Source of the DNA: Anaeramoeba flamelloides
Taxonomy: Eukaryota; Metamonada; Anaeramoebidae
Assembly: GCA_027625915.1 (NCBI GenBank)
Contig: JANTQA010000008.1
Coordinates: forward strand, 5,883,501-5,947,500
Direction of reading: 5' to 3'
Length of the DNA: 64,000 nt
Within the stretch, counting starts at the first letter, position 1; each line of letters begins with the position of its first letter. Below are positions 35,027-47,834 of the stretch, in pieces. The position numbers and the translations under genes were made by a program. The notes beneath the pieces were generated by a model. The model had not been told where the DNA came from, did not search any database, and saw nothing but the letters and a program-made list of their open reading frames with translations.

Positions 35027-36183
35027 TAATAATTTTATACTCAAAAAAAAAAAATATTTTCACTATAAAAAAATTTTTTTGCTAAAAATAATAGAATGGA
35101 TATTTAAAATAAACTCCATTTCACTCAAAGGTGTATTGTCAAAAAAGAAAAATTCACTTTTTTTAAATTCTTCCAAACTAAAAGTGTTTAGAAATAAGAG
35201 TAATAATAAACCCCGTATTAGATTTTCGATTCATAAATTAAATACCGAACAAACTATAAATTTTCAAAAACAAAAAAAATATTAAAAAATTTCTGTTCCT
35301 CTTTCATTGGAATGTGATGTTCAAAATTTCTAAACTCCTTTAGGAAAATTAAAATTGTTGACAATAAGATTTTTTTAAATTATAAATGCTTGAAATTTGT
35401 AGATAATTACAAAGTTTCAAATTTCTTAATGTGAATTTAGAGTATAAAAGGATTTTCCTTTTTTCAAATTTAATTTTTAAAAAAAAAAAAAAAAATTAAA
35501 AAATAATTTGACTTAATTAGAAAAAATAAATCAGATTTAAAAATTGAAAATGTATTTTGAGAAGAATAATGAATTAAATTTATAGAATATGAATTATTTT
35601 TTTAATAAAATTTGTCCCCCTTGATGGAAAAAAAGTTTATTATTTGAAATTCATTCATGATTATTATAAATATATTTATTTAAAAAAAAAAACACATGCC
35701 CAAAACTATTTAGAAATTGAAATAAAATTATGATTTTTACTATTTTCAAAAACTGAAAAAGATCTTGCTAAAAATAAATTATGATATTAAACATATTATT
35801 TAACAATTTATACTAACGTAAATTGTTTTCATGGTATGGTATCCAAATTCAATTACACATAGGATACATTATCAAAAAAAAAAAACATACCAACCAAATG
35901 ACCACAACACTTGATAGCGTATAATTTGTATTTTGCCAAATTAAAATAATATAAAAATGAATTAATTTTTAAAAAACAAAATAAAAAATTTGAAAACAAT
36001 ATTAAAATCATTATTTCAAGAGTTATGACAAATCGTCTATTTCTAACAAAAAAGAAAAAAAGAAAAACAAAAAAAAGAAATAGAAAATAGTAAACAGAAA
36101 CAACTTTTAAGAAACAAGAAATAAAAAGATAAGGATAAAGAAAAGGAAAAAAAAAATGATAATTCAATCAAATAAAAAGTTTT
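34195..36183. other. intergenic with (TA)n run
   Basis: AT-rich spacer with about 20 TA units at 34979-35020. The purine-rich stretch at 36050-36160 opens a hydrophobic minus-strand frame that is not credible as a gene. Confidence 0.5.
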
Positions 36184-37925
36184 TTATTTTTTTTTAAAGC
36201 GTTTTAAAAACCGTTTAGGTTTCTGTCTACCATTTTCTTTCCATTTTTTAATAAAATATAGGATAGTATTTGACACGAGACTTCTTTCTGAAATCCTTGA
36301 TCCCAATAGGAAAATGCCATCCTGACCGATTTTCTTTTGGTTCCAAGTCAATTTAAACATCGCTCTATTTTCAGGATTGATTGCTATTATTGGCTCTTGA
36401 TGGAAATAAATTTTTCTGATTGTCTTTTTTTTGATACCAATTTTTAAGGAATCCCTTCCAATTTTGATATAGCCTGCTTCAAAGGGGTATTTTTTTCGAA
36501 CGATCACTACAATATAAAAATTAACTTTCTCCTGTTGATATAATTGTTCATAGTATTGTCTTGGCTTCATCTTTGAAGGCTTTTTATCTAGCCCAGATCG
36601 AAACTTTTCGAACTTGGATCCTAACGAAAGCGGAGGTGGCAAAATATCTGTTTCGATCTGTTTAATTTGAATTGACGATTCCTTTGGGTTGAATCCGATC
36701 ATATTTGAAGTCGATTGATTTAATTGATATAGGAGGATAGTTAAAATGAATACCCGTCGCTGTATCTCATTTTCCACCTTAATTACATACGGCGTCGTGC
36801 TTGGTGGGATTGTCAATCTGAAGATCTGTTGGTTGCTTTTATGGATGGACATTACTATTGGCTTTGCTAACGAAATGGTGCCAATGGTCCCCTTTGTGTT
36901 TTGCTTGACAATCAAATTTTTTTTTGTGATCACTAGCTTACCTTCACGGAAGTATTCTGTTCCCGTTTCATCAATCAAAACTTTGCAAACAGCACACCCA
37001 CATCTTATATACTTTAATGATTTTTCATATGCGGTTTGCACTTCTGAATGATATTTTTTAATTATTGGTTTCAATAATCCAGAGCTTGGTGGCAATTCGT
37101 TTTGTTTCCATCCTTGCGCGGTGTTTAATAAATAAAAGCATTCATACATATGCGAGGTTTCCTTTTCGCCTGATTCCTGATAGAGTTTTTCAAGCGAATT
37201 TGTAAAAAATTTGGATTTATTATTTGTATAATCTAAAAATTCGAAATCATTTTTGTCATTACCCTTTTCAATAATATTTTCCTTTTCTTCTTCTTCTTTT
37301 TCTTCTTCTTCTTCTTCTTCCTTTTGATTTTTTTCTTTTTTATTTTCTGATGTTACATCATCTTTATTAGATGGTTCAGATCCAGAATTAAATTTAGCGT
37401 TAGGATTTGAATCAGAATTGGAATTGGAATCAGAATTGGAATCGGAATTGGAATCAGAATCAGAATCAGAATCTGAATCTGAATCTGATTTAGTTTGTGA
37501 ATTTGTTGTAGAATCAGTTAAATCCGATTCATCATCATCATTTGAATTTGATTGTTTTTTTTTTTTCTTCTTTTTTTTTTCCTTTTTTTTATCTTTCTTG
37601 TTTTCGTTTGTTGATTTTTTTTTACCCCACAACTCTTGTTCAATTTCGTCTTGGTCATTATCACTTATTAATTCTTGATTCATATCCATTTCATATCCAT
37701 TTTCACTTTCTTCTTCTTCTTCTTCTTCTTCTTCTTTGTTTTGATTTTTTTCTTTTTCTTTTTCTTTTTCATTTTCGGAATCAGAACTTGAATTTTTTTC
37801 ATTTTCTTTTTCAGATCCTGATTGTGAAATTTGAATTGAAGAATCAGAACTTAAATTTAAAGAAGAAGTGTCTGAAGATGGAATCTTAATTTCTTCTTTT
37901 TTTTGATTTTCATTATCAGAAGATG

Positions 37926-37959
<34 letters not shown>

Positions 37960-40566
37960 CGATGATGATGATTTTTTTTTTTGTGATGATTTTTCAATGC
38001 CAATATCCATTTTTTGTAAATAAGATTCAACATCAAATTCCTGTGAAATGGTTGGTACAATTTTTGTATCAAATTCATCACTATCATCTAATTGTTTTTT
38101 TTTTTCGTTATTATTATTTTTTTTTTCAGATTCGTTTGGTTTCTTTTTTTTTTCTTTTTTGTACTCTTTCTTTTCTTCTTTTTTTTCTTTTTTTTTATTT
38201 TCATTTTCTTCTCTTTCTTCCACTTTTTCTTTTAGTTGAACTTTCTCTTTATCCTTATTTTTCTTCTTCTTTTTTGACTTTTCTTCTTCCTGTTTTTTCT
38301 CTTTTATTTCCCCCTTTTCTTCTTCATTTTCTTCTCTTTCTTCCTCTTTTTCTTTTAATTGGGCTTTCTCTTTATCCTTATTTTTCTTCTTCTTTTTTGA
38401 CTTTTCTTCCTCTTTATCCTTGTTTTTTTGTTCTTTTTTTTGCTCTTTTTTTTGCTCTTTTGTTTCTTCTTTTTCTTCCTCTTTTTTTTGCTTTTTTATT
38501 TGCTCTTTTTTTTCTTCTTTTTCTTCCACTGTTTCTTTTAGTTGGGCTTTCTCTTTATCCTTATTTTTCTTCTTCTTTTTTGACTTTTCTTCCTCTTTAT
38601 CCTTGTTTTTTTGTTCTTTTTTTTGCTTTTTTTTTGGCTCTTTTTTTTCTTTTTTTTCTTCTTTTTCTTCCACTATTTCTTTTAGTTGGGCTTTCTCTTT
38701 ATCCTTATTTTTCTTCTTCTTTTTTGACTTTTCTTCTTCCTGTTTTTTCTCTTTTATTTCCCCCTTTTCCTCTTCATTTTCTTCTCTTTCTTCCTCTTTT
38801 TCTTTTAATTGGGCTTTCTCTTTATCCTTATTTTTCTCCTTCTTTTTTACGTTTTCTTCTTCTTTATCCTTGTTTTTTTGTTCTTTTTCTTGCTCTTTTT
38901 TTGGCTTTTTTATTTGCTCTTTTTTTTTTTCTTTTTCTTCCACTGTTTCTTTTAGTTGAACTTTCTCTTTACCCTTATTTTTCTTCTTCTTTTTTGACTT
39001 TTCTTCTTCTTGTTTTTTCTCTTTTATTTCCCCCCTTTCCTCTTCCACCTCCTCTATTTTTTTTTCTTTTTTTAAACTTTTTTTAATTTTTTTAGTTTTT
39101 TTATCATTTTTCACATCAGGCGATTTTCGTCTATTTTCAAAATCTGATCCTGATGTTGAAGAATTTTTATGTGTTCTCTTTTTTGATCTTTTTTTTCTTT
39201 TTTTTCCTTTTTGGGAGTTCTTTCCTTTCTTTTTCCTTTTTGATCTTTTTTTACTTTTGGATTTCTTTTGTTTACTTTTTGAACGTTTTTTGCTTTTAGA
39301 TTTTCGTTTTTTTTTTTTGGAATGATAATCACTGTCACTATAACTATCACTATAACTTGAACTATAACTGTCACTTGTGCTATCACTATAGCTTGAACTG
39401 TAACTGTCACTTGTGCTATAGCTATAGCTTGAACTGTAACTTGAGCTGTGAGTAGAAGTTGAATTTGAAAGAGAACTTTCACTCGAGCTTGTATGTTTTC
39501 TTTTTTTCTTTTTTTTTTTCCCCCTTTTATTTTTAGTTTTTGTCCTCTTCCCCTTTTTCTTTTTTTTCTGGTCTTTTTTAGTGTTGTTAAAATTGGACAT
39601 TATTTCGTCATTGCTACTTGCACTTTTCGGTGCATTTAAATCCATTTCTTCATCTTCGGAATTTGAATCTTTGGAGTTTACTTCACTTTTTCCGCTTTCT
39701 TCACTTTCTGAGGACTGCTTTTGAGTTTTCATTTCATCTATCTGCTTTTGTTTTTCATCCAGCTGCCTTTGTAATTCCGAAATTTGTTCCTCTAATTGGT
39801 CATTGTCAACCTTATTTTTTTCTTTAATTTCCTTTTCGACTTTAGTTTTCATTTCAATCAATTTCTTCAGTTGCTTTGATTTGTTCTCGACAAAGTTCAT
39901 CATTAATTCCTTCACCTTCTTGTCTCTTTTTTTTTTGCTGTTATAAAAAGGGTTATCGACTATTTGCCTTTTTGTTTGTGGCTGTCCAAAAAGTGTCTCG
40001 TTGATTACAATGGCCTCGTCCTCGTTCTCATTTCTTTCTTCCAAATTCAAGTTTGATTCTTGATCAGAATCGCTGGTAACAAGCTCGTTGGAATTGAAAA
40101 TATAAAATGATCGGATTTTTTGTTCTTTATCCAATTTGTGGCCTTCTTTTTCAAATTTTGTCTTCAACCACAAAATACTTTCAACTAAATCACTTTTCGC
40201 CTTCGGATCATTAACCATGAGTTTGGAACTTTCAAACAAACGAAATTTTGGAAAATCCCAAAACAAGAGCGACCTTGAAAATTCTCTTAAATTCTCTGTT
40301 TGTTGCACCATTTCGTGCTTTGCAAAGACTAATTTGTTTTTTTTACACGGCGAGATAACATTCACCAAATTCAATAAATGAACACCAGAAGGTGAAAATG
40401 CTTCCTTGGCTGTTAACTCGTCCCCAACTTGTAAAATTTTCCGCATCCAATCCAAGGCGATCTGTGTTGCCTTTTTTTTTTCATGTTTTTTTTTTCTGTT
40501 TAATCCGATCGTGATGCTATGTTTTTTTGGATCGTATTTGTAATGTGACTTTTTGGAAACAAACAT
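36184..40566 (-). CDS. calponin-homology / Lys-Glu repeat / double PH-like protein
   Basis: The frame is open from 40653, but the first ATG is at 40566 (residue 30 of the open frame). An upstream exon could also exist, since 40653 is only TTG. Residues about 62-173 of the open frame look like a type-3 calponin homology domain (ATQIALDWMRKILQVGDELT; FSPSGVHLLNLVNVISP; NLREFSRSLLFWDFPKFRLF). Next come a coiled-coil-like segment (about 250-310), a Ser/Tyr-rich run followed by Lys/Ser/Arg repeats (about 390-510), six Lys/Glu repeat units (about 535-820), poly-Ser and Asp/Ser dipeptides. About 1190-1290 and 1370-1480 resemble PH folds (REGKLVITKKNLIVKQ; YIVVIVRKKYPFEAGYIKIG). Actin or microtubule binding at the N terminus and membrane or protein contact at the C terminus are inferred from the domains. 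Total about 1460-1489 residues. Confidence 0.8.
38200..39050 (-). repeat. six tandem Lys/Glu coding repeats
   Basis: Within the CH-PH gene, a core EEEKSKKKKKNKDKEKAQLK recurs six times with 41-61-residue spacing. Units 2 and 5 share the same tail (EEEKGEIKEKKQ), which indicates duplication of a multi-unit block rather than simple slippage. Confidence 0.85.
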
Positions 40567-40653
40567 CAACAAATTTGGTTTTTTGTTTTTAGCTGTGGTT
40601 GTTTTTGTGTTTTTGTTATTCTTATTGTTTTTGTTTTGATTTTCACGGAACAA

Positions 40654-41509
40654 AAAAGATTAAAAAAATTATCTTTTGGAAAAACAAATTTGAAAAAATA
40701 ACTTGTCCATTTGTGTTATCGGTAATGGTTTGTTCTAAAATCTTGTGTAATTTTTTATAATTTTACAAAAGGGTTTTGTAATCCTTTCAATTATTTTTTG
40801 CAAAATGCTCGACAAAAATATTAGAAATTCTTTTTTGTAAAATATCTTCCAATAAAACAAAACAAGCTCTGTTTTTATTATTCTTTGAAAGTTTATTTTG
40901 TTTTTCCAGCAATTTATAAAGACTTTATTTATCAGATAATTTTTTGTGAGAAGTAATAATGATTGTCACAGAAATCTTACTGACCCTGGAACTGAAAAAG
41001 GTTTTTTTCAATACAAATAAACTTTTGAAAGGAAGTATTTGGAAAAAAATTGAAAAATTTTCGAACAACCTGTACTGAATATTTAAAAGGGAAAAAACTT
41101 GGATTGTCTTTTTTTAAAAACTATGCAATACTTTCATTTTTAATTCAAAGACTCAAAATATATTTCCATTATATAACAACATATTTCTTGAAATAGGGCA
41201 CGAAAAATAAATGGTAATCATAAAATTTCAATTTTTTTAGTCTGCAAAAACTCGAGTTGTCAAAGAAAATGAGATGAACAATTTTTCGAAATTTCAACAA
41301 TTTTGGAAAAAACTGTTATATTTTTAAATTTTTATAAAAGGTAATTACCATTTCTTTGGTATATTTACTTTTGAGAAATCTTTCGAAAATTTCCATTTAA
41401 AAGAGAATAGGCAGAGTTTTCTTGTGAATTCATTATTTAAACCCCAATTCAAAATTTTTAACACGCCAAAATTGAATTTTTGAAAAATAAAAAACTTATT
41501 TAAGGGAAC
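40654..41509. other. intergenic, no gene seen
   Basis: 5' flank of the CH-PH gene. A short ATG frame on the minus strand (MDKLFFQICFSKR, from about 40704) could be a 5' exon or leader, but it does not join in an obvious phase. Confidence 0.4.
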
Positions 41510-42700
41510 AGTAAACTAAAAAAAATCTTCAAGTAAATCCAATAGTAAATTAAATAAAAATTTACCGCAGCTTGAAATTGAAAAACAAAGTAAAAATCTG
41601 ATAATTACAAAACAAAACTTACTTTCAATACTATTTTCAGAAATGAATTATTGTTTTTAAAAGTCTGATCCCTTTTTCTCATTTTTGAAAAGTTCAAAAT
41701 CCAACATATTTCCAAATTATTTAAAAAAAAATTATTATCTTAGAAAGAAGATTGAAATCTTATTATCTGTAAAGGAAGTGTAGAAAAATACACTTTAAAA
41801 ATAAAACCACTAGGTTCTAGAATAACCCAGTTTAAAAAATCTAACTAATTTCAATAAAAATACAATAATTATTGTAAACTTGCAAAAAAAATAATTTTTT
41901 AATTCAAAGAACAGTCCAAATCAATTTTTTCTCTAATTTGAATGGATAAAAAAATCTGAGAAAAAGAACCAAGAAATTGAATTAAAAATTCCACCGAAAT
42001 AGTTTTTTAAAACCTGTAAAATTTAACTTATAATCTAGATAAATACTTTTTAATTTGATTATTTATTATCCATAATTAATAACCCTATCTTAATTCTTTT
42101 ATTAAGTCATTACAAACCCAAAGATTAAATATATCAAATAGACTTTATAATTATTTCTCAATTTTTTCAAATATTTTCAAACAAAGAAAACAATTCAAAT
42201 ACATATTTTTATTAAAAACAAAATAATATATATTATCAAATAACTGATTTTAATACAAGTAGTTCCTTGTTTATACCCTTGGTATTTCAAAAAGGATATT
42301 GAATAGTCTTTTAAATTTCAAGAAATTTAATAAATATTTGTGAATAAAATAAATGATCGATTTTTTTAGATCTTCAAGGATACAATATTTGATTGATTAT
42401 TAATATATTTTTAAAATAAGATTAAAGTTTCAAAGGTCTCTGGCTCATAAAGATTCTCTGAAATTACTAAAAGTGAGATTTCTTCAAAAATAAATTTTTT
42501 TACAAATTTTTTTTTTCTAATTTGATCCAAAAACATAACAAAAAAGGATCAGGTCTTTTGACTGAAAATTTCATTGCAAAAAATGAAATCTTCGAAAAAT
42601 GATTATTCATTTTTCTAAAGTTGACAAATGAAGTTGCACATCGGTTTAATTGTATCCTTATGTCAATAATTATTCTATTGACTTAGGTAAAAAAAATATA
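41510..42700. repeat. dispersed repeat family B, copy 2 (uninterrupted)
   Basis: Diverged duplicate of 22390-24630 lacking the 1,064-bp insert. The empty site is near 41710 (CCAACATATTTCC). Non-coding. Confidence 0.8.
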
Positions 42701-42834
42701 TAAGAGTTACTAGTCTATTAATCAATTCCAGAAGAAATACCAAATTAAAACTATTTACTAATTGAGATATTAACAATTACATATAAATTACAATACTCAC
42801 AAAACAAAAAATAAATAAATGTCAATCTAAATAA

Positions 42835-43400
42835 ATCAATGATGAGTGTTAAAAATTTTGGAAATGTAACACAACAAAAAAAATGCTTTGGTAAATTTGT
42901 CAAAATTCTATTAGAAATATTGATCGATCAAAAGGTTAGATACTAGCAACCAATTTTATTTGAGTTCTTCTATTTTGAACAACTCAACTCTAACCTTATA
43001 TCAATGGTTGAAAAAAAAAAAAAATTGAGGGACCGAAACAAGTTACACATATACAAAAAGTGAAATAAAAACAAAAAAACTCAAAGATGAAAAGAAATGA
43101 TTTTCATATTTTACAATATTCAAAATTATTTCCAATTTGAATGAAATTGTAATTATTGTGATTTTTTGGACCATTTTAAGTGTGTGGAAAATTTTGAAAA
43201 GTTCCTGTGACTTTAAATTTCTTATAAAACATCAATTTAGGGGCTTATATTTGGGTTCTTGAGGAAATATCATACTCGATAAATAACCCGTACTGGCTGC
43301 TTTAAAAAAGTTGTAATTCATTCTTTTAATTGATTTTGAGCTTCAAATCTTTTTTGATCTGACAAAATTTTAAAAAAATAATTTTCAGCTATTGTTATAA
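42835..43400. repeat. dispersed repeat family E, copy 1
   Basis: Aligns with about 52480-52880: GGTAAATTTGTCAAAATT, CTCAACT..(T/G)GCCTTATATCAA, then TACAATATTCAAAATTATTTCC against GTAAAATCAAAATTATTTCC. Non-coding. Confidence 0.65.
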
Positions 43401-43984
43401 TACCACTTTTCTTCAGCAATAAAATATTTCGAAATTTGTCTAGAAAAAGAGAACATCTTGAAAAAAACTTCAATAAAACAAAAATTAATTTTTAAAAAAT
43501 CAAATGAATTTTTTAACAAAGTAAAATTTCGCTTATGGAGTAAAATTACAAATGTTTATATCAAGATGCTTTAGTTAATTATTAAATAGATTCGTAAGTT
43601 TTAATTTAATTCAAAAAGTTTTTGACATAATGGATGTTTGGATAAATAATAATGTCACCAATTTTTTAAAAATATATCACACTCTTCAAGAATAATCTAT
43701 AAAACTGAAAGAAAATAGATCAAGTCAGAATTTCAATCTATAATAGAAGACTTAAACTCAAAAAGAGATTAGAAATTCATGTCTTTAAACATAAATAAAA
43801 AATTTAAAATTTTTCAAAAAAAGACAATGAAAATATCAAATTTGAAGTGAAAAAATTACAATTATTGGATGTAAAACAGAACCAATTTAGAGAAAATATA
43901 ATAATCTACTGTTCTGGGTGGAAATACAGGGATTATTTAAATTTTATTAGGTATAATGACAATATAAATAGACATTTTGCGTCG

Positions 43985-44165
43985 TAAAGTGCTTTAGAGT
44001 GCAGTGGAGTCACTTTTTTTTTTTTTTTTTTTTTTTTAATTTTAGAGATTAAAAAAAAAAAACTAAGGGCACTTTTCCAAAATTCAAAAGAATAAAAAAA
44101 AAAAAACTTTGATTTTACTCTATTCGTTTAAATTTTGGAAAACCTAGGCACTCTACAGACACTTC
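43985..44165. repeat. foldback sequence, about 180 bp
   Basis: Nested inverted arms: inner GGGCACTTTTCCAAAATTCA (44067 onward) against TAAATTTTGGAAAACCTAGG (from about 44128), and outer TAGAGTGC against GCACTCTA. A T23 tract lies in the left half. MITE-like, but only one copy is seen here. Confidence 0.6.
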
Positions 44166-44829
44166 CCTTATATTTTCCCGAATTTTAAATTATCGATCAA
44201 TCTAGTATTTGACTCTATTCTCTTAAAATAAAAAAACCTAAAAGATGGAATAGAAAATTAATTTCCTCTCTTCATAAATAATAATAATAATAATAATAAT
44301 TTTTTCAATTTGTGTTTATATTTATTTTAGACAAGGGGTGCTAATTTATTTTTTTTTTTTAGATTAAACTTTTTTTTTATTTTTCTTTTTTGTTATGATG
44401 AATAGTTTGTTTCAAAAAAAGTATCTTTTTCAACATTAACATGATTCAATGATTAATCCAAATTAAAACAAAGGTTGTTTGAGAAATAAACATTCAAGTG
44501 TCCATTTTTTGTTATAATTCATGAGCAAAACAAAAAATTATTCATAGAAATAGACATCCTTTTTACAATATTTTTGGATAGATTTTACACATATAACTAT
44601 ATGTATATTTAATCATCTAATTACCAAATAATATCAAAATCAAGTGATTAATTTAAAATTAAAATAAAAAAACCTATCTCTTAAAAAAAAGATAAATTAT
44701 CATTAAAAAATAAATTGTAAATAAACATATATAATTATTTTTTCTTTATTTTCAAAAAATATTAAAATTGAATATTGAAAAAAATAAAAAATTCAATAAA
44801 AATAATTTCCCCATATATTATTTGCAATC

Positions 44830-47772
44830 TTACCAACAACACTGCAATTTCTCTTTTTTGTTTTGATCACCATTATTATTCGTTTGTAAAGACACTTGAT
44901 CTGTTGAAAAATTCGAAGAGTTATCTTGTTCGAATTCGTTGTAAACTTGCGATGGCCTTTCTATTATTAATTTTTGAGTAATATTTTCAAAAATTTCATT
45001 TATACCTTTTTCAAATTAAAGAATTAGTAAAATATATTTTTTTGGTTTTTATTTTTATATTATTTTATTTCTTATTTGAATAAAAAAAGAAAAGAAAGAA
45101 GAGTGGAATGAAATCAAAGTCAATAAATTACCTTCGCCCGTTTTTGCTGATGCTTGGGCAACACCTATACCCATTTTTTGTGCAATAACTTTTGCCCTTT
45201 CTACTGTTTCGTAATCATATTCTTCTATATATTCATCCATTTTATTTCCAACAATTAGAAGAAGTGGCATCACTTTTACATTATTTTTTATTTCCTTGAC
45301 CCAATATTTTACCTTTTCAAGCGATGATATACTTTTAACATCATAAACTAAAATTGCAATGTTTGCATTTCGATAATATAGGGGGGTTAATGAATCAAAT
45401 TTTTCTTGTCCGGATGTATCCCATAATCTAAAAGTCGCGTGGAAATATTAAATAGTGGTTATTAGGAAAAATAAAATTAATATAAAATGATAATTATAAA
45501 AAGCCGGCACTAGAAATTACACAAAATTAAAAATGGTTGTAAATTTTGTTTGTGTCAAAGGAGCCCAATTTTTTTTTTTTTAAATCAAATATTTTTTTAT
45601 AATTGTCTGTTTAAAGAAAAAAATAAGTAGAATAATACATATCAAGGTTTCTTTAATATCATTAAAAAGTAAATTTAAAATATCTTAAATATCTCATTCT
45701 TTTAAAAACCTATTGAAAAAAAAACAATAATGTACATTTTGATCTTCAATTTAAGATCAAATAAAATTTCCATAGAAATCATTATTATGTATCTACAATC
45801 ATTTTCACTGTTTCTCTAACATTAAAATAACAACTTTTACTAAGTGACGATAGGTTTTGTTATTAAAAAAAAAATTTGCAAACAATTAAGAGTCTCAAAA
45901 AAATCGAAAAAAAGAAAAAAGTGAAAAAATGATTACAATTTTAAAATTGTTTCTTTGATTATTCATTCAAGACCTTTTAAAGACATACTACACACTCATC
46001 ACAACTACCCCCTTTGATTGGAAAATGGTTTATTTTATCTTCTTTTGATTTAAAAGATTAACTCAATAACCATTCACACTAAAAACCCAAAGAATGATCA
46101 GTTTTGTTTCCTTCTTAAAAACTGATAAATTCAAATGAATTGAACAAAATTTTTAGTTCAATTTCCATTTTTGTAATCAATTAACCCAACAAATAAAACA
46201 ACTCAAGAGAACGAATCTTTGGAAAGTAAAACCAATTTTACAAAGTTTCTTCATATTTAAATGTATAGAGTGCTTTTATCAAAGCTTGTGTTAAATTAAA
46301 ATTTGTAAAAGTGAAAATGAAGTGAAAATTTTCAGATATTTATTTGAATTTATCATTAAGCTAATTTTAACATCATTTTTTTTTACATTATTGGAAAATA
46401 TTTATCAAAATAACATCATTGGTTTATACTGTTATTTTTTTTACAAAAATTGGATTTTTTAGCAAATAATGCCTAACAAGATAAATTTAAGCAAGATATT
46501 TTTTACAGCTTTTGAGTCTGAATATTGATGGATCAATATTTAAATTCATCTTGAAATTCAAATTTTTTTCTTGAATTATGGAGAACTCTTTACAAATACA
46601 AGGATCATTTTTAATCAATGGAGATCAATAAAATGTTTGTATTATACTAATCCTTTTATCTACATTCAAACATTAGAGTACTAATGCGATTTGTCTTTGA
46701 CTACAACACACTTTTTAATTTTCGTCTTCTCTCTGGTAAAAAAGAATACCTTGATTGTATCTTGTGAATAGTTTTTGACTTTCAAAGTTATCAAAAAGGG
46801 TTCTGAGTCTTGTAAGGATTATAAATATCTTTCGATTCAAATTTTTCAAAACACAGCTTTTCATAGCAAAATTAGATCAGGAAAGAATCTATTGGTTTGA
46901 AATTCTCGACAAGAGTTAATTCCTAACAGAAAATTTCTATATTATTCATAACAAAAAATCTCATGGATTTTATCAATCTTTCAGCCTTCTGAAAGTTTCA
47001 AACTCTTTCAGACAATTTATAACCTTTCAAACACTTTATAATGGGAAAAACATTGAGAAAGTGAAAAGGCTTTGTGAAAGTCATGAGATTTTTGGTTGTG
47101 TTTTTTTAAAAGATCTGATCATTTTATAAAAAATTTATGATTGAAAAAAGAAAAAGAGCTTTTCATGATAAATTTATCTTTCGAAACGACACTACCAACA
47201 AAGATAATTTTAACAATGTTACGCTTCCTGAGTTGTACTGAAACATTTTTCTTTATTGAATGACCATAATTATTAAGAGGATCAAATTTATTAAATCGTA
47301 GGTTGATTGATCAAAATCAGAAATTTATGAGGGTTTGAGAAAACCTCATAAAAAGTCATCGAAAAATATCGTACAGCAATGTCAAATCATTTTAGTCTGT
47401 ATAACCTCTTCCAATTCTGAAAATTTCAAATATTGTTGTGATTTCAAAAGATGGATGATCTTGATCTTTTCTAAAAGACTTTGCCAAAAATTAAAAAAAA
47501 AAAATTATTTAAATTTTTAAATAACTATTTCAAAAGTGAGGAAAATGACCGTACCTTAAACAAAAATTTTGATCTTCAAAATTCATTGATCTTAGAAAAA
47601 AATTGGCACCAACAGTTGGCTTGGTGTTTTCCTTAAATTCGTTCTGAACAAAACGAATAACTATTGAAGTTTTCCCAGTTCCACATTGCCCTAACATTAC
47701 AATTTTGATGATAATATGTTCATTTTCTTCTTCTTCATCATCACTGGAACTTAAACTATTTAAGAACGACAT
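44830..47772 (-). CDS. Rab-family small GTPase
   Basis: Three exons, 47772-47555, 45427-45132 and 45005-44830, with phases 2 and 1 give 229 residues. All nucleotide-binding motifs are present: GQCGTGKTS (P-loop), PTVGANFF (switch I region), LWDTSGQEKFD (formed across the first splice), GNKMD and SAKTGEG. An acidic Ser/Asp/Glu N-terminal extension precedes the G domain. The C terminus ends KLQCCW, a double cysteine suited to geranylgeranylation by Rab GGTase. Expected role: GTP-switched vesicle targeting on a membrane. The exact Rab subgroup cannot be assigned by eye. Intron 1 is 2,127 bp and holds two transposon-like elements; intron 2 is 126 bp. Confidence 0.93.
45552..46020. mobile_element. 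CAGTCAAAGG-ended MITE family, copy 3, inside Rab intron 1
   Basis: About 469 bp. Left end (TG)GTCAAAGGAGCCCAATTT; right side ACTCATCACAACTACCCCCT then TTGATTG, the inverse of the family's other end. The subterminal pieces match copies 1 and 2. Confidence 0.78.
46055..46762. repeat. AGGGATTAGCGTC family, copy 2 (5' part missing)
   Basis: Aligns with 48127-48585: AAAGATTAACTCAATAA, then AGTCTGAATATTGATGGATC, GGATCATTTTTAATCAATGG, and a right end CAACACACTTT..CTTCTCTCTGGTA..AATACCTT. It lies next to the MITE at 45552-46020 in the same intron. Confidence 0.68.
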
Positions 47773-47834
47773 TCAAATCTGTAAAAATCTAATCTGTATA
47801 AATAAGAAAAAAATAATTGAAATTATCTTTTTAG

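Noticed and set aside
35853-36167. 104-residue hydrophobic minus-strand frame just downstream of the CH-PH gene
   Set aside because: Composition follows a purine-rich tract; no motif, and it starts in AT-rich spacer.
37923-39086. 387-residue Phe/Leu-rich plus-strand frame resembling a membrane protein
   Set aside because: Antisense shadow of the Lys/Glu repeat region of the CH-PH gene.
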